From assembly GCA_030432975.1 (NCBI GenBank), contig JAUILS010000007.1:1-38449 (forward strand): a DNA stretch of 38,449 nt, written 5' to 3'. The translations under genes and the position numbers were made by a program. The notes below the pieces were generated by a model that made no database searches, was not told the origin of the DNA, and saw nothing but the letters and a program-made list of their open reading frames with translations. Origin of the DNA: Actinomycetes bacterium. GTDB taxonomy: Bacteria > Actinomycetota > Actinomycetes > Propionibacteriales > Nocardioidaceae. This document shows, in pieces, positions 13,921 to 21,705 of the stretch. How positions within the stretch are numbered: position 1 is the stretch's first letter; the number at the start of each line of letters is the position of its first letter.

Positions 13921-14702
13921 GACGCCATCCTGCCCGCATCGGGACCGGACGCCAGCCGGTGCACGAGATAGCTGGCCACCTCGGCCGGGGTGGTCCCGCG
14001 CGAGAAGACCCGGTCGACGCCGAGCTCGCCGGCCATCGTCTCGTCGAAGCGCGGGCCGCCGACGATCAGCAACGGCCGCCGCTCGGCGGGGTAGGCCTCG
14101 CGGAAGGCGGCGGCCATCTCGCGGGTGTTGAGCAGGTGGGCGTCGCGCTGGGTCACGACCTGCGACACGAGCACGGCGTCGGCCTTCTCCGCCTGCGCGC
14201 GGGCCACCAGGTCCGGCACCGAGACCTGGGCGCCGAGGTTGACCACCTTGAGCTCGCGGTAGTACTCCAGGCCCTTCTCCCCCGCGAAGCCCTTGATGTT
14301 GAGGATCGCGTCGATGCCCACGGTGTGGGCGTCGGTGCCGATGCAGCCGCCGACGACGACCAGCCGCCGACGCAGCGACCGGCGGACGGCGGCGTTGACC
14401 TCCTTGGGCGTCAGCAGCGGGTAGTCGCGCTCGACCACCTCGACCTGCGAGAGGTCGACCAGGTGGTTGACCCGGCCGTAGACCACGAAGAACGTGAAGC
14501 CCTCCCCCATCGGCTTGGCGTGCACGACCATCGCCGGCTCGATGCCCATCTTGTGGGCCAGCTGGGCGGCCGCGCCCTCCGCGGCCTTGGAGTGCGGGAT
14601 CGGGAGCGTGAAGGAGACCTGCACCATCCCGTCGCCGGTGGTGTCGCCGTAGGGCCGCACCAGGTGGCTGGTGCCCCTGGGCTCACGCGGCTGCTCGGCC
14701 AT
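13917..14702 (-). CDS. kamE: Lysine 5,6-aminomutase, beta (B12-binding) subunit
   Basis: A 261-residue subunit. With KamD and the cofactors adenosylcobalamin and PLP it moves the terminal amino group of beta-lysine (or D-lysine) to the neighbouring carbon. The cobalamin motif Asp-x-His-x-x-Gly is present as GTDAHTVGIDA with the cobalt-ligand His126. Lys137 in LNIKGF corresponds to the PLP lysine of the known enzyme; the 11-residue distance equals His133-Lys144 of the clostridial protein. A Rossmann-like B12 domain covers the C-terminal half (DAVLVSQVVTQRD, LLIVGGPRF). ATG 14702 overlaps the kamD TGA by one base (TGATG), suiting the two chains of one complex. Confidence 0.95.
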   Translation of the reverse strand: MAEQPREPRGTSHLVRPYGDTTGDGMVQVSFTLPIPHSKAAEGAAAQLAHKMGIEPAMVVHAKPMGEGFTFFVVYGRVNHLVDLSQVEVVERDYPLLTPKEVNAAVRRSLRRRLVVVGGCIGTDAHTVGIDAILNIKGFAGEKGLEYYRELKVVNLGAQVSVPDLVARAQAEKADAVLVSQVVTQRDAHLLNTREMAAAFREAYPAERRPLLIVGGPRFDETMAGELGVDRVFSRGTTPAEVASYLVHRLASGPDAGRMAS

Positions 14703-16288
14703 CAGTCCCCCTCCAGGATCTCGGTCGCCGGGTTGTAGTACGCCGACGACGTGCGGGCCACCCCGTCGAGGCCCTTGCCGGCGTCGGCGGGACGCTTCAT
14801 CAGGCCGAAGGTGCCGTCGGCGATGGCGGCCAGCAGCGGCGCGTGACCCGCGTCGTCGGTGTCGAGGGCGATGTCCTCGAGCAGCTCGATGGTCTCGGTC
14901 AGCACCTGCCGGGCCCGCCGCTCGATGAAGCCGTCCTTGGCGGGCCGGAAGTCCTCGTGCAGGTTGCCCGCGGCGTTCATGACGTAGCGGACGTTCTGGA
15001 GGGCGAGGTCGCGGTCGGAGATCCACGGGGTCACGACGGCCTCGGTCATCATGCCGACGAGCAGGATGCCCTGCCCGGTCAGCGCTCCGACGAGGTTGAA
15101 GAACCCGTCGAGGAGATAGCCGCGGAAGACGTCGCCGGTCATGTGCCGGGTCGGCGGCATCCACTTCAGCGGCGCGTCGGGGAACAGGTCGCGCGCCAGC
15201 ATGGCGTGGGCCAGCTCGAGCCGGAACGAGTCGGGCACGTCGGGGTCGATCTCGAAGGCGTGGCCGAGCCCCAGCTGCCAGTCCTCCAGGCCGGCCTCCT
15301 TGGCGAAGTACTCGTTGAGGAGCTGGCTGGTGGTGACGGTGTGGGCGGCCTCGACCGCGTCGGCGGTGGTGAGGTAGTTGTCCTCGCCGGTGTTGATGAT
15401 GATCCCGGCCCGGGCGTGCACCTGACGGCTGAACCGCTGGTCGACGAAGGTGCGGATCGGGTTGATGTCGCGGAAGAGGATGCCGTACATCGAGTCGTTG
15501 AGCATCATGTCGAGCCGCTCGAGCCCCGCCATCACCGCCATCTCGGGCATGCACAGCCCGGAGGCGTAGTTGGTCAGCCGGACGTAGCGGCCGAGCTCCT
15601 TCGACGTCTCGTCGAGCGCGGCCCGCATCAGCCGGAAGTTCTCCTGGGTGGCGTAGGTGCCGGCGAACCCCTCGCGGGTCGCGCCCTCGGGGACGTAGTC
15701 GAGCAGCGACTGGCCGGTCGAGCGGATCACCGCGATCACGTCGGCGCCCTCGCGGGCGGCGGCCTGGGCCTGCGGGATGTCCTCGTAGATGTCGCCGGTC
15801 GCGACGATGAGGTAGATCCACGGCTTGCGCGGCGCATCGCCCACCCGGGCGATCATCCGCTCGCGCTCGCGCCGTCGGGCGTCGACCTTCTTGAGGCCGC
15901 TGTGCACGGCCCGGCGGGCCTCCGACCGGGCCCGGGTCGCCTCGCGGCCCTCGGGCATCTCGAAGCGCACCGACCCGGCGGCGGCCTTCTGGGCCAGCTC
16001 GTCGAGCGTGGCCGCCTCACCTCGCCGCAGGGCGTCCCACACCGGCAGCGAGACGCCGTGCTCCAGCCCGACGTCGCCGCGCACGCAGTCGACGAGCCGG
16101 TTGACCCACGGGATCCCGTCGACGTCGGCACCCGCCAGCCCGGCGAGCCGCAGCGTCGCGCGCTCGACGGAGACGGTGGTGTGCTGCTTGGCGACCTTGA
16201 CGATCGGCTTGCCGACCTGGCGCGCGAGGCGCCGCGCCTGGCGCACCTGGTCGCGGTCGAGCTCGAGACGTCCGACGCTCTTGCTCAT
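14702..16288 (-). CDS. kamD: Lysine 5,6-aminomutase, alpha subunit
   Basis: A 528-residue large subunit forming the TIM-barrel that binds PLP and the substrate. Typical blocks include a long N-terminal helical part, PWIYLIVATGDIYEDIPQAQ, VIRSTGQSLLDYVPEGATREGF, YASGLCMPEMAVMAGLERLDMMLNDSMYG in shorter pieces, and TGEDNYLTTADAVEAAHTV. Length agrees with clostridial KamD (about 515). ATG 16288 overlaps the kdd stop as ATGA, and its own stop overlaps the kamE start. Activity requires adenosylcobalamin; no reactivase (KamBC-like) gene is in the window. Identification is firm. Confidence 0.95.
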   Translation of the reverse strand: MSKSVGRLELDRDQVRQARRLARQVGKPIVKVAKQHTTVSVERATLRLAGLAGADVDGIPWVNRLVDCVRGDVGLEHGVSLPVWDALRRGEAATLDELAQKAAAGSVRFEMPEGREATRARSEARRAVHSGLKKVDARRRERERMIARVGDAPRKPWIYLIVATGDIYEDIPQAQAAAREGADVIAVIRSTGQSLLDYVPEGATREGFAGTYATQENFRLMRAALDETSKELGRYVRLTNYASGLCMPEMAVMAGLERLDMMLNDSMYGILFRDINPIRTFVDQRFSRQVHARAGIIINTGEDNYLTTADAVEAAHTVTTSQLLNEYFAKEAGLEDWQLGLGHAFEIDPDVPDSFRLELAHAMLARDLFPDAPLKWMPPTRHMTGDVFRGYLLDGFFNLVGALTGQGILLVGMMTEAVVTPWISDRDLALQNVRYVMNAAGNLHEDFRPAKDGFIERRARQVLTETIELLEDIALDTDDAGHAPLLAAIADGTFGLMKRPADAGKGLDGVARTSSAYYNPATEILEGD

Positions 16289-17373
16289 CGGCCCTCCTCC
16301 GCGGCGACGGCGGCGAGCCGCCGCTCGAACAGCGAGCGTACGCCGGGCGTGGCCCGCAGCAGGTCCAGGGCGTACGCCGCATGGCCGGGGACGTAGCCGT
16401 TGCCGACCAGCATGGTGACGTCGGCCGCCAGCCCCTCCGCGCCCAGCGCCGCGGCAGCGAAGGACGTGGCCATCGAGAAGAAGATCACCGTCCCGCCGTC
16501 GGCGGTGGCGAGGATCGCCCCGCCCTCGCAGCCGGGCACGTCCACGCAGACGACCGTCAGGTCGGCCGGCCCACCGGCGGCCAGCACCGCGTCGCGCAGC
16601 GCGATCGGGTCGCGGGCGTCGGCCACGACGACCCGGTCCGCCAGCCCCGCCTCCTCCAGCAGCGCCGCCTCGCTCGCGTGCGGGACCACGCCGACGGTCT
16701 GCCGGGCGCCGGCCGCGCGGGCGGCCGCGAGACTGAGCGAGCCGGACTTGCCCGCTCCGCCGACGACGGCGACCGTCACCCCGCCGGGCCGGTCGGCGAC
16801 GTAGCGCTCGACCACGCGGGCGGTGAGCGCAGGGGCGCCGCACACGTCCATCACCGAGAGCGCCAGGTCGGGATCGAGGTCGTCGGGCAGCACCGCGGCG
16901 ATCGACCGCCCGAACAGGACGGCGTACCCGTCGCAGGGGACCTGCTCCCCCCGGCCGTCCCAGCGCGCGAGCCCGTCCTCGATGACCAGGGGCGTCAGGG
17001 TCAGCGAGACCAGGGTCGCAACCCGGTCCCCCACCGCCAGCCCGAGCGGCGACGCCGGCCCGACCTCCTCGACCACGCCGATCAGCATGCCGCCGGAGCC
17101 GGTCACCGGGTTCTGCATCTTGCCGCGCGCCGCCACGATGTCGAGGACCGCCTGCCGCACCGCGGCGCCGTCGACTCCCCCGCCGGGTGCCTGGTGGGCA
17201 CCCTCGAGCTGGCGGTACGACGCCGCGTCGAGGTTGAGCTTCTCCACCCGGATCCGCACCTCGTCGGGCCACAGCTCACGCCTGGTGTCGAGGCGCTCGG
17301 CGGCCTGCGGGAGCACGACGGGACGGTCCAGCACCCGGTGCAGTCCGGTGGGGTCGGCCGTGACCTGGCTCAC
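16285..17373 (-). CDS. kdd: L-erythro-3,5-diaminohexanoate dehydrogenase
   Basis: A 362-residue NAD-dependent dehydrogenase with a medium-chain-dehydrogenase fold. It oxidatively deaminates 3,5-diaminohexanoate to 5-amino-3-oxohexanoate. An N-terminal barrel-like domain contains KMQNPVTGSGGMLIGVVEEVG and GLAVGDRVATLVSLTLTPL; the Rossmann region near 200 has VAVVGGAGKSGSLSLAAAR, the GxGxxG-type cofactor loop. These blocks are characteristic of Kdd. GTG 17373 is chosen because AAGGGAGGA lies seven bases before it. An ATG at 17421 would add 16 residues but lies without a ribosome site. It is first in the operon and divergent from kamA. Confidence 0.92.
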   Translation of the reverse strand: MSQVTADPTGLHRVLDRPVVLPQAAERLDTRRELWPDEVRIRVEKLNLDAASYRQLEGAHQAPGGGVDGAAVRQAVLDIVAARGKMQNPVTGSGGMLIGVVEEVGPASPLGLAVGDRVATLVSLTLTPLVIEDGLARWDGRGEQVPCDGYAVLFGRSIAAVLPDDLDPDLALSVMDVCGAPALTARVVERYVADRPGGVTVAVVGGAGKSGSLSLAAARAAGARQTVGVVPHASEAALLEEAGLADRVVVADARDPIALRDAVLAAGGPADLTVVCVDVPGCEGGAILATADGGTVIFFSMATSFAAAALGAEGLAADVTMLVGNGYVPGHAAYALDLLRATPGVRSLFERRLAAVAAEEGR

Positions 17374-17545
17374 AACTATCCTCCCTTGAGATCCGACACG
17401 CACAGCAAATCCTTCGCTCATGTATTGGACTCACCGGACGTTCTACGCCTACTCTGTCAGAAGCGGCGGTGCCGACACAACCGACACGGCTGCCCCCGAC
17501 CCACCCGCCGGTCCCGCACCGGCCCGCCCAGCCCTGGAGGCTCCG
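17374..17545. promoter_or_regulatory. Divergent control region of kdd operon and kamA
   Basis: 172 bases between the two lysine transcripts. For kamA a TTGGAC (17425-17430) and a TACTCT (17450-17455) could be -35 and -10, although the 19-base spacer is long. For kdd the strong AAGGGAGGA ribosome site is clear, but no convincing promoter is seen. It is the natural place for binding by the nearby Lrp/AsnC regulator. I saw no cobalamin-riboswitch box. Confidence 0.4.
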
Positions 17546-19039
17546 ATGAGCGTCGACATCGCCGCCCTCGCCCACACCCCGCATCTGTCCGTCCCGTCCC
17601 GCGACGAGACCGGCGGCGGGCAGCCCTACGCCTACCGTCGGGTCGAGCTCGTGGAGCCCGACTGGACGCGCTTCCCCGGCTGGCGCGACGTGACCGCGGA
17701 CGACTGGGCCTCGGCCCAGTGGCAGCGCGCCCACTGCGTCAAGAACGTCAAGCAGCTCCGTGAGCTGATGGGCGACCTCCTCGACGACCGGTTCTATGCC
17801 GACCTCGAGAAGGACCAGGCCGAGCGGGCGACCATGTCGATGCTGGTGCCGCCGCAGATGATGAACACGATGGCCCCCGCGGTCCTCCCCGGCGGGCCCG
17901 GCTCCCTCACCGAGGCGTTCTACGCCGACCCGGTGCGCCGCTACATGATCCCCGTCTTCTCCGACCGACGCACCGACTGGGCCAGCCACCCGCACGCCAC
18001 CCGCGACTCGCTGCACGAGCACGACATGTGGGTCGCCGAGGGCCTCACCCACCGCTACCCGACCAAGGTGCTCGCCGAGCTGCTGCCCACCTGCCCGCAG
18101 TACTGCGGTCACTGCACCCGGATGGACCTGGTGGGCAACTCCACCCCGGTCATCGACAAGCTGAAGTTCGTCGGCAAGCCCAACGACCGGCTGGGCGACA
18201 TGCTCGACTACCTGCGACGCACCCCCCAGGTCCGCGACGTGGTCGTCTCCGGCGGCGACGTCGCCAACATGCCCTGGCCGCGACTCGAGGCGTTCCTGAC
18301 CGAGCTGCTCGAGATCGACAACATCCGCGACGTGCGGCTCGCCACCAAGGCGCTCATGGCGCTCCCCCAGCACTGGCTGCAGCCCGAGGTGGTCGACGGC
18401 ATGGGCCGGGTGGCCTCGCTGGCCCGCACCCGCGGGGTGTCGCTGGCGATCCACACCCACGTCAACCACGCCAACTCGGTGACGCCACTGGTCGCCGACG
18501 CCACCCGCGCGATGCTCGAGGCCGGTGTCCGCGACGTGCGCAACCAGGGTGTGCTGATGGACGGCGTCAACGCCGACGAGCACGACCTGCTCGACCTCTG
18601 CTTCGCCCTGCTCGACGGCGCGCAGATCATGCCCTACTACTTCTACATGTGCGACATGATCCCGTTCTCGGAGCACTGGCGGGTCTCGGTCGCCGAGGCG
18701 CAGCGGCTGCAGCACCAGATCATGGGCTACCTCCCCGGCTTCGCGACCCCGCGCATCGTGTGTGACGTCCCGTTCGTCGGGAAGCGTTGGGTCCACCAGC
18801 TGGCGGCCTACGACACCGAGCGCGGCATCTCCTACTGGACCAAGAACTACCGCACCTCGATCGAGGCCGAGGACCCCGAGGCCCTGGGGCGCGCCTACGA
18901 GTACTACGACCCGATCCACACGCTGCCCGCCGCCGGCCAGGCCTGGTGGGAGGAGCACGGCCGTCTGGACGAGTCCGCCCTCAAGGCCGCCGAGGTCGCC
19001 GAGGCCTCGCGCCGGATGGCTGCCCTCCAGGCCCACTAG
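17546..19039 (+). CDS. kamA: Lysine 2,3-aminomutase (radical SAM)
   Basis: A 497-residue radical SAM/PLP enzyme converting L-lysine to L-beta-lysine. The iron-sulphur motif is Cys183-Cys187-Cys190 (CPQYCGHC). Substrate-binding aspartates of the clostridial enzyme have counterparts Asp370 (YMCDM) and Asp407 (VCDVP), and the PLP lysine corresponds to Lys413 (PFVGK), one residue closer than in the clostridial GGGGK loop. HTHVNHANSVTP and NQGVLMDGVN are shared family blocks. It is about 80 residues longer than clostridial KamA and lacks its C-terminal zinc-site cysteines, so it belongs to a divergent actinobacterial branch. GGAGG lies five bases before ATG 17546. Context supports lysine as substrate. 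Confidence 0.9.
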   Translation: MSVDIAALAHTPHLSVPSRDETGGGQPYAYRRVELVEPDWTRFPGWRDVTADDWASAQWQRAHCVKNVKQLRELMGDLLDDRFYADLEKDQAERATMSMLVPPQMMNTMAPAVLPGGPGSLTEAFYADPVRRYMIPVFSDRRTDWASHPHATRDSLHEHDMWVAEGLTHRYPTKVLAELLPTCPQYCGHCTRMDLVGNSTPVIDKLKFVGKPNDRLGDMLDYLRRTPQVRDVVVSGGDVANMPWPRLEAFLTELLEIDNIRDVRLATKALMALPQHWLQPEVVDGMGRVASLARTRGVSLAIHTHVNHANSVTPLVADATRAMLEAGVRDVRNQGVLMDGVNADEHDLLDLCFALLDGAQIMPYYFYMCDMIPFSEHWRVSVAEAQRLQHQIMGYLPGFATPRIVCDVPFVGKRWVHQLAAYDTERGISYWTKNYRTSIEAEDPEALGRAYEYYDPIHTLPAAGQAWWEEHGRLDESALKAAEVAEASRRMAALQAH

Positions 19040-19043
19040 GTCG

Positions 19044-19060
19044 CCCGCGTCGGACGCGGG
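19044..19060 (+). terminator. Hairpin after kamA
   Basis: CCCGCGT, loop CGG, ACGCGGG: a perfect seven-base-pair stem four bases past the kamA stop. A TACTTC (19064-19069) six bases before the next ATG may restart transcription there. Confidence 0.5.
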
Positions 19061-19075
19061 TCATACTTCGGGGCG

Positions 19076-20257
19076 ATGACCACGCCCGCGGAGCGGATCC
19101 CTCGCGAGATCTGGATCCTGATCGCCTCCACCTTCCTGATCGCCGTCGGCTTCGGCCTGATCGTGCCGGTGCTGCCGCAGTTCGCCAGGAGCTTCGGCGT
19201 GGGCGCGACGGCGGCGTCGGTCGTGGTCAGCGCGTTCGCGTTCTTCCGGCTGGTCGCGGCGCCGGCCGGCGGCCGGCTGGTGGCCCGCCTGGGTGAGCGA
19301 CCGGTCTATCTCGCCGGGCTGCTGCTGGTGTCGGGCTCGACCGCGGCGACCGGGTTCGCGCAGAGCTACACCCAGCTGCTGGTCTTCCGCGGCCTGGGCG
19401 GGATCGGCTCGACGATGTTCACCGTCTCCGCGCTCGCGATGATCGTGCGCCTCGCGCCACCCGCGATCCGGGGCCGGGTGTCGGCCGCCTGGGCGTCCAC
19501 CTTCCTGGTCGGCGCGATCCTGGGGCCGGTCCTCGGCGGCCTGCTCGGAGGCTTCGGGCTGCGCGTCCCCTTCCTGGTGTACGCCGGCATGCTGCTGCTC
19601 GCCGCCCTGGTGGTCGCGACCTTCATCCCCGCGACCGGACGGCCCGCCGCCGACGACGGCTCTGCGCTGCCGCCACTGACGGTCCGCGAGGCGCTCGGCG
19701 ACAGCGCCTACCGCGCCGGCCTCGCCTCGGCGTTCGCCAACGGCTGGTCCAACTTCGGGGTCCGCAACGCCATCATCCCGCTGTTCGCTGCGGCGGTGGT
19801 GAGCGAGGAGCCCTGGGTGGCGGGAGCGGCGCTCGCGTTCTTCGCCGCCGGCAACGGCGCGGGCCTCACCGCCGCCGGTCGGTTGACCGACAAGGTGGGC
19901 CGCCGCCCCTTCGTGCTGGGCGGGCTCGCGGTGAGCGGTGTGGCGACCGCGGCCACCGGCTGGGCCTCCCTGCTCGTCCCCCTGCTGGCGCTGTCGGTGG
20001 TGGCGGGGCTGGGCGCGGGCGCCCTGAACCCCGCACAGCAGGCCGCGATGGCCGACGTCGTCGGGCGCGAGCGGTCGGGCGGACCCGCCCTGGCGGCGTA
20101 CTCGATGTCGCAGGACGCGGGCATGATCGTCGGCCCGGTGCTCGCCGGGCTGCTGGTGGACCACGGGTCCTACCCGCTCGCCTTCATGGTCACCGGCGCG
20201 GTGTCGCTGCTGGCGATGCTGCCCTGGCTGGTCGCCCGGGAGACGGTCAGCCGGTGA
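19076..20257 (+). CDS. MFS transporter (drug/metabolite efflux type)
   Basis: A 393-residue major facilitator protein with 12 predicted helices. It starts with a short cytoplasmic tail and a helix containing GFGLIVPVLPQFARSFG, a typical DHA1-family opening, followed by GGRLVARLGERPVYLAG (loop motif between helices 2 and 3), GPVLGGLLGGFG in helix 5, and a second copy of the loop motif at GRLTDKVGRRPFVLGG. The substrate cannot be read from sequence. Its place 36 bases after kamA, on the same strand, makes transport of lysine, beta-lysine or a related amine possible, but generic drug efflux is equally likely. Its 3' end overlaps that of the convergent Lrp gene by 11 bases. Confidence 0.85.
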   Translation: MTTPAERIPREIWILIASTFLIAVGFGLIVPVLPQFARSFGVGATAASVVVSAFAFFRLVAAPAGGRLVARLGERPVYLAGLLLVSGSTAATGFAQSYTQLLVFRGLGGIGSTMFTVSALAMIVRLAPPAIRGRVSAAWASTFLVGAILGPVLGGLLGGFGLRVPFLVYAGMLLLAALVVATFIPATGRPAADDGSALPPLTVREALGDSAYRAGLASAFANGWSNFGVRNAIIPLFAAAVVSEEPWVAGAALAFFAAGNGAGLTAAGRLTDKVGRRPFVLGGLAVSGVATAATGWASLLVPLLALSVVAGLGAGALNPAQQAAMADVVGRERSGGPALAAYSMSQDAGMIVGPVLAGLLVDHGSYPLAFMVTGAVSLLAMLPWLVARETVSR

Positions 20258-20687
20258 CCGGCCGGTTCTCGTAGGGCGTGGACAGCACGATCGTGGTGCG
20301 CGTCGACACGTTGGCGGCGGAGCGGATCCGGGCCAGGAGCTCCTCCAGGTCGGCCGGCGTCGGGACCCGCGCCTTGAGGATGTAGGACTCCTCCCCCGCG
20401 ACCGACCAGCACGACTCGATCTCGGCGATGTCGGCCAGCCGCTGGGGGTAGTCGTCGGGCTCGGACGGGTCGATCGGCGTGATCGAGACGAAGGCCGTCA
20501 GCGGGAGACCGAGCTGGTCGTGGTCGATGGTGGCGCCGTAGCCCTTGATCAGCCCGCGCTTCTCCAGCCGCTTGACCCGCTGGTGCACGGCGGACGTGGA
20601 GAGCCCGGTGGCCTTGCCGAGGTCGGTGAAGGACATCCGGCCGTCGGCGGCCAGCAGGGTGAGGATCTTGCGATCGGTCTCTTCCAC
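20247..20687 (-). CDS. Lrp/AsnC family transcriptional regulator
   Basis: A 146-residue regulator. An N-terminal helix-turn-helix occupies about 3-60 (DRKILTLLAADGRMSFTDLG, then LSTSAVHQRVKRLEKRGLIKGY), followed by the RAM ligand-binding domain with GEESYILKARVPTPADLEELL, which in this family binds amino acids and forms octamers. GTG 20687 is six bases after TAGGGT. The gene lies one gene away from kamA and opposite to it, so control of lysine catabolism by lysine or a product is a reasonable guess, though members of the family often act at a distance. The ligand is unknown. Confidence 0.92.
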   Translation of the reverse strand: MEETDRKILTLLAADGRMSFTDLGKATGLSTSAVHQRVKRLEKRGLIKGYGATIDHDQLGLPLTAFVSITPIDPSEPDDYPQRLADIAEIESCWSVAGEESYILKARVPTPADLEELLARIRSAANVSTRTTIVLSTPYENRPVTG

Positions 20688-20693
20688 GACAGC

Positions 20694-20699
20694 ACCCTA
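20694..20699 (-). promoter_or_regulatory. -10 hexamer TAGGGT of the Lrp/AsnC gene
   Basis: TAGGGT, then GCTGTC, then GTG 20687. Confidence 0.5.
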
Positions 20700-20751
20700 G
20701 ACCGTGCGGAGCCGCACGGACAGGACGTTCCGCCGTGCGAGGATGACCGGC

Positions 20752-21693
20752 GTGACGTCCTCGCAGCGGCTGATGGTGCTCGACACCGCGTCCATGTACT
20801 TCCGCGCCTTCTACGGCGTGCCCGACAGCTTCCGTGCGCCGGACGGCACGCCCGTCAACGCGGTGCGCGGCCTGGTCGACTTCATCGCCCGGCTGGTCGG
20901 TGAGTACCACCCGACGCACCTGGTCTGTGCCTGGGACAACGACTGGCGTCCGCAGTGGCGAGTCGATCTGATCCCGTCCTACAAGGCCCACCGCGTGGAG
21001 GCCGTCACGGGGGCGGGCTCGCCCGACATCGAGGAGGTGCCCGACCCGCTCGAGGTCCAGATCCCCGTGATCCTCGAGGTGCTCGAGGCGCTCGACATCG
21101 CGGTCGTCGGCGCCGACGGCTACGAGGCCGACGACGTCATCGGCACGATCGCGACCGGGGCGGAGATGCCCGTCGACGTCGTCACCGGCGACCGCGACCT
21201 GTTCCAGCTGGTCGACGACGAGGCCGGCGTCCGCGTGCTCTACATCGCCCGCGGGGTGGGCCGGCACGAGCGGGTGACCGCGTCGGTGGTGCGCGAGAAG
21301 TACGCCGTCGAGCCCCACCAGTACGCCGACTTCGCCACGCTGCGCGGCGACGCGTCCGACGGGCTTCCCGGGGTGGCCGGCGTGGGCGAGAAGACCGCGG
21401 CCACCCTGCTCCAGCGCTTCGGCGACATCGCGGCCATCGTCGCCGCGGCCGACGACCCCGACTCCGACATGGGTCCCGGGCCGCGCGGCAAGATCAAGGC
21501 CGCGCGTGACTACCTCGCGGTCGCGCCGCAGGTCGTCGCCGTGGCGCGAGACCTCGACCTCGGGTCCTTCGACGCCACCCTGCCCACGACCCCGCCCGAC
21601 CACGAGCGGGTGATGGAGCTCAGCGAGCGCTGGGGGCTCGACTCGCCGCTGGCGCGGGTGGTCACCGCGATGGCGGAGCCACGAGACGACTGA
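20752..21693 (+). CDS. 5'-3' exonuclease (PolA N-terminal type)
   Basis: A 313-residue stand-alone flap/5'-3' exonuclease. The metal-binding acidic residues of the PIN-like fold are visible: Asp11 in VLDTAS, Trp-Asp in CAWDNDWRPQWR, GYEADDVIGT and VTGDRDLFQLV. The helix-hairpin-helix DNA-binding part is GDASDGLPGVAGVGEKTAATLL. It lacks the polymerase domain of DNA polymerase I and probably acts in primer removal or repair. GTG 20752 is preferred because GAGG lies nine bases before it; ATG 20743 sits directly on that site and would be poorly spaced. It is divergent from the Lrp gene and convergent with helY, 12 bases apart. Confidence 0.92.
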   Translation: MTSSQRLMVLDTASMYFRAFYGVPDSFRAPDGTPVNAVRGLVDFIARLVGEYHPTHLVCAWDNDWRPQWRVDLIPSYKAHRVEAVTGAGSPDIEEVPDPLEVQIPVILEVLEALDIAVVGADGYEADDVIGTIATGAEMPVDVVTGDRDLFQLVDDEAGVRVLYIARGVGRHERVTASVVREKYAVEPHQYADFATLRGDASDGLPGVAGVGEKTAATLLQRFGDIAAIVAAADDPDSDMGPGPRGKIKAARDYLAVAPQVVAVARDLDLGSFDATLPTTPPDHERVMELSERWGLDSPLARVVTAMAEPRDD

Positions 21694-21705
21694 CGTGGCC
21701 GCGCG

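Noticed and set aside
14702-17272. 856-codon reading of kamD extended upstream through kdd
   Set aside because: The extension lies in a different frame of kdd, which is firmly identified; ATG 16288 with the ATGA overlap is the proper start.
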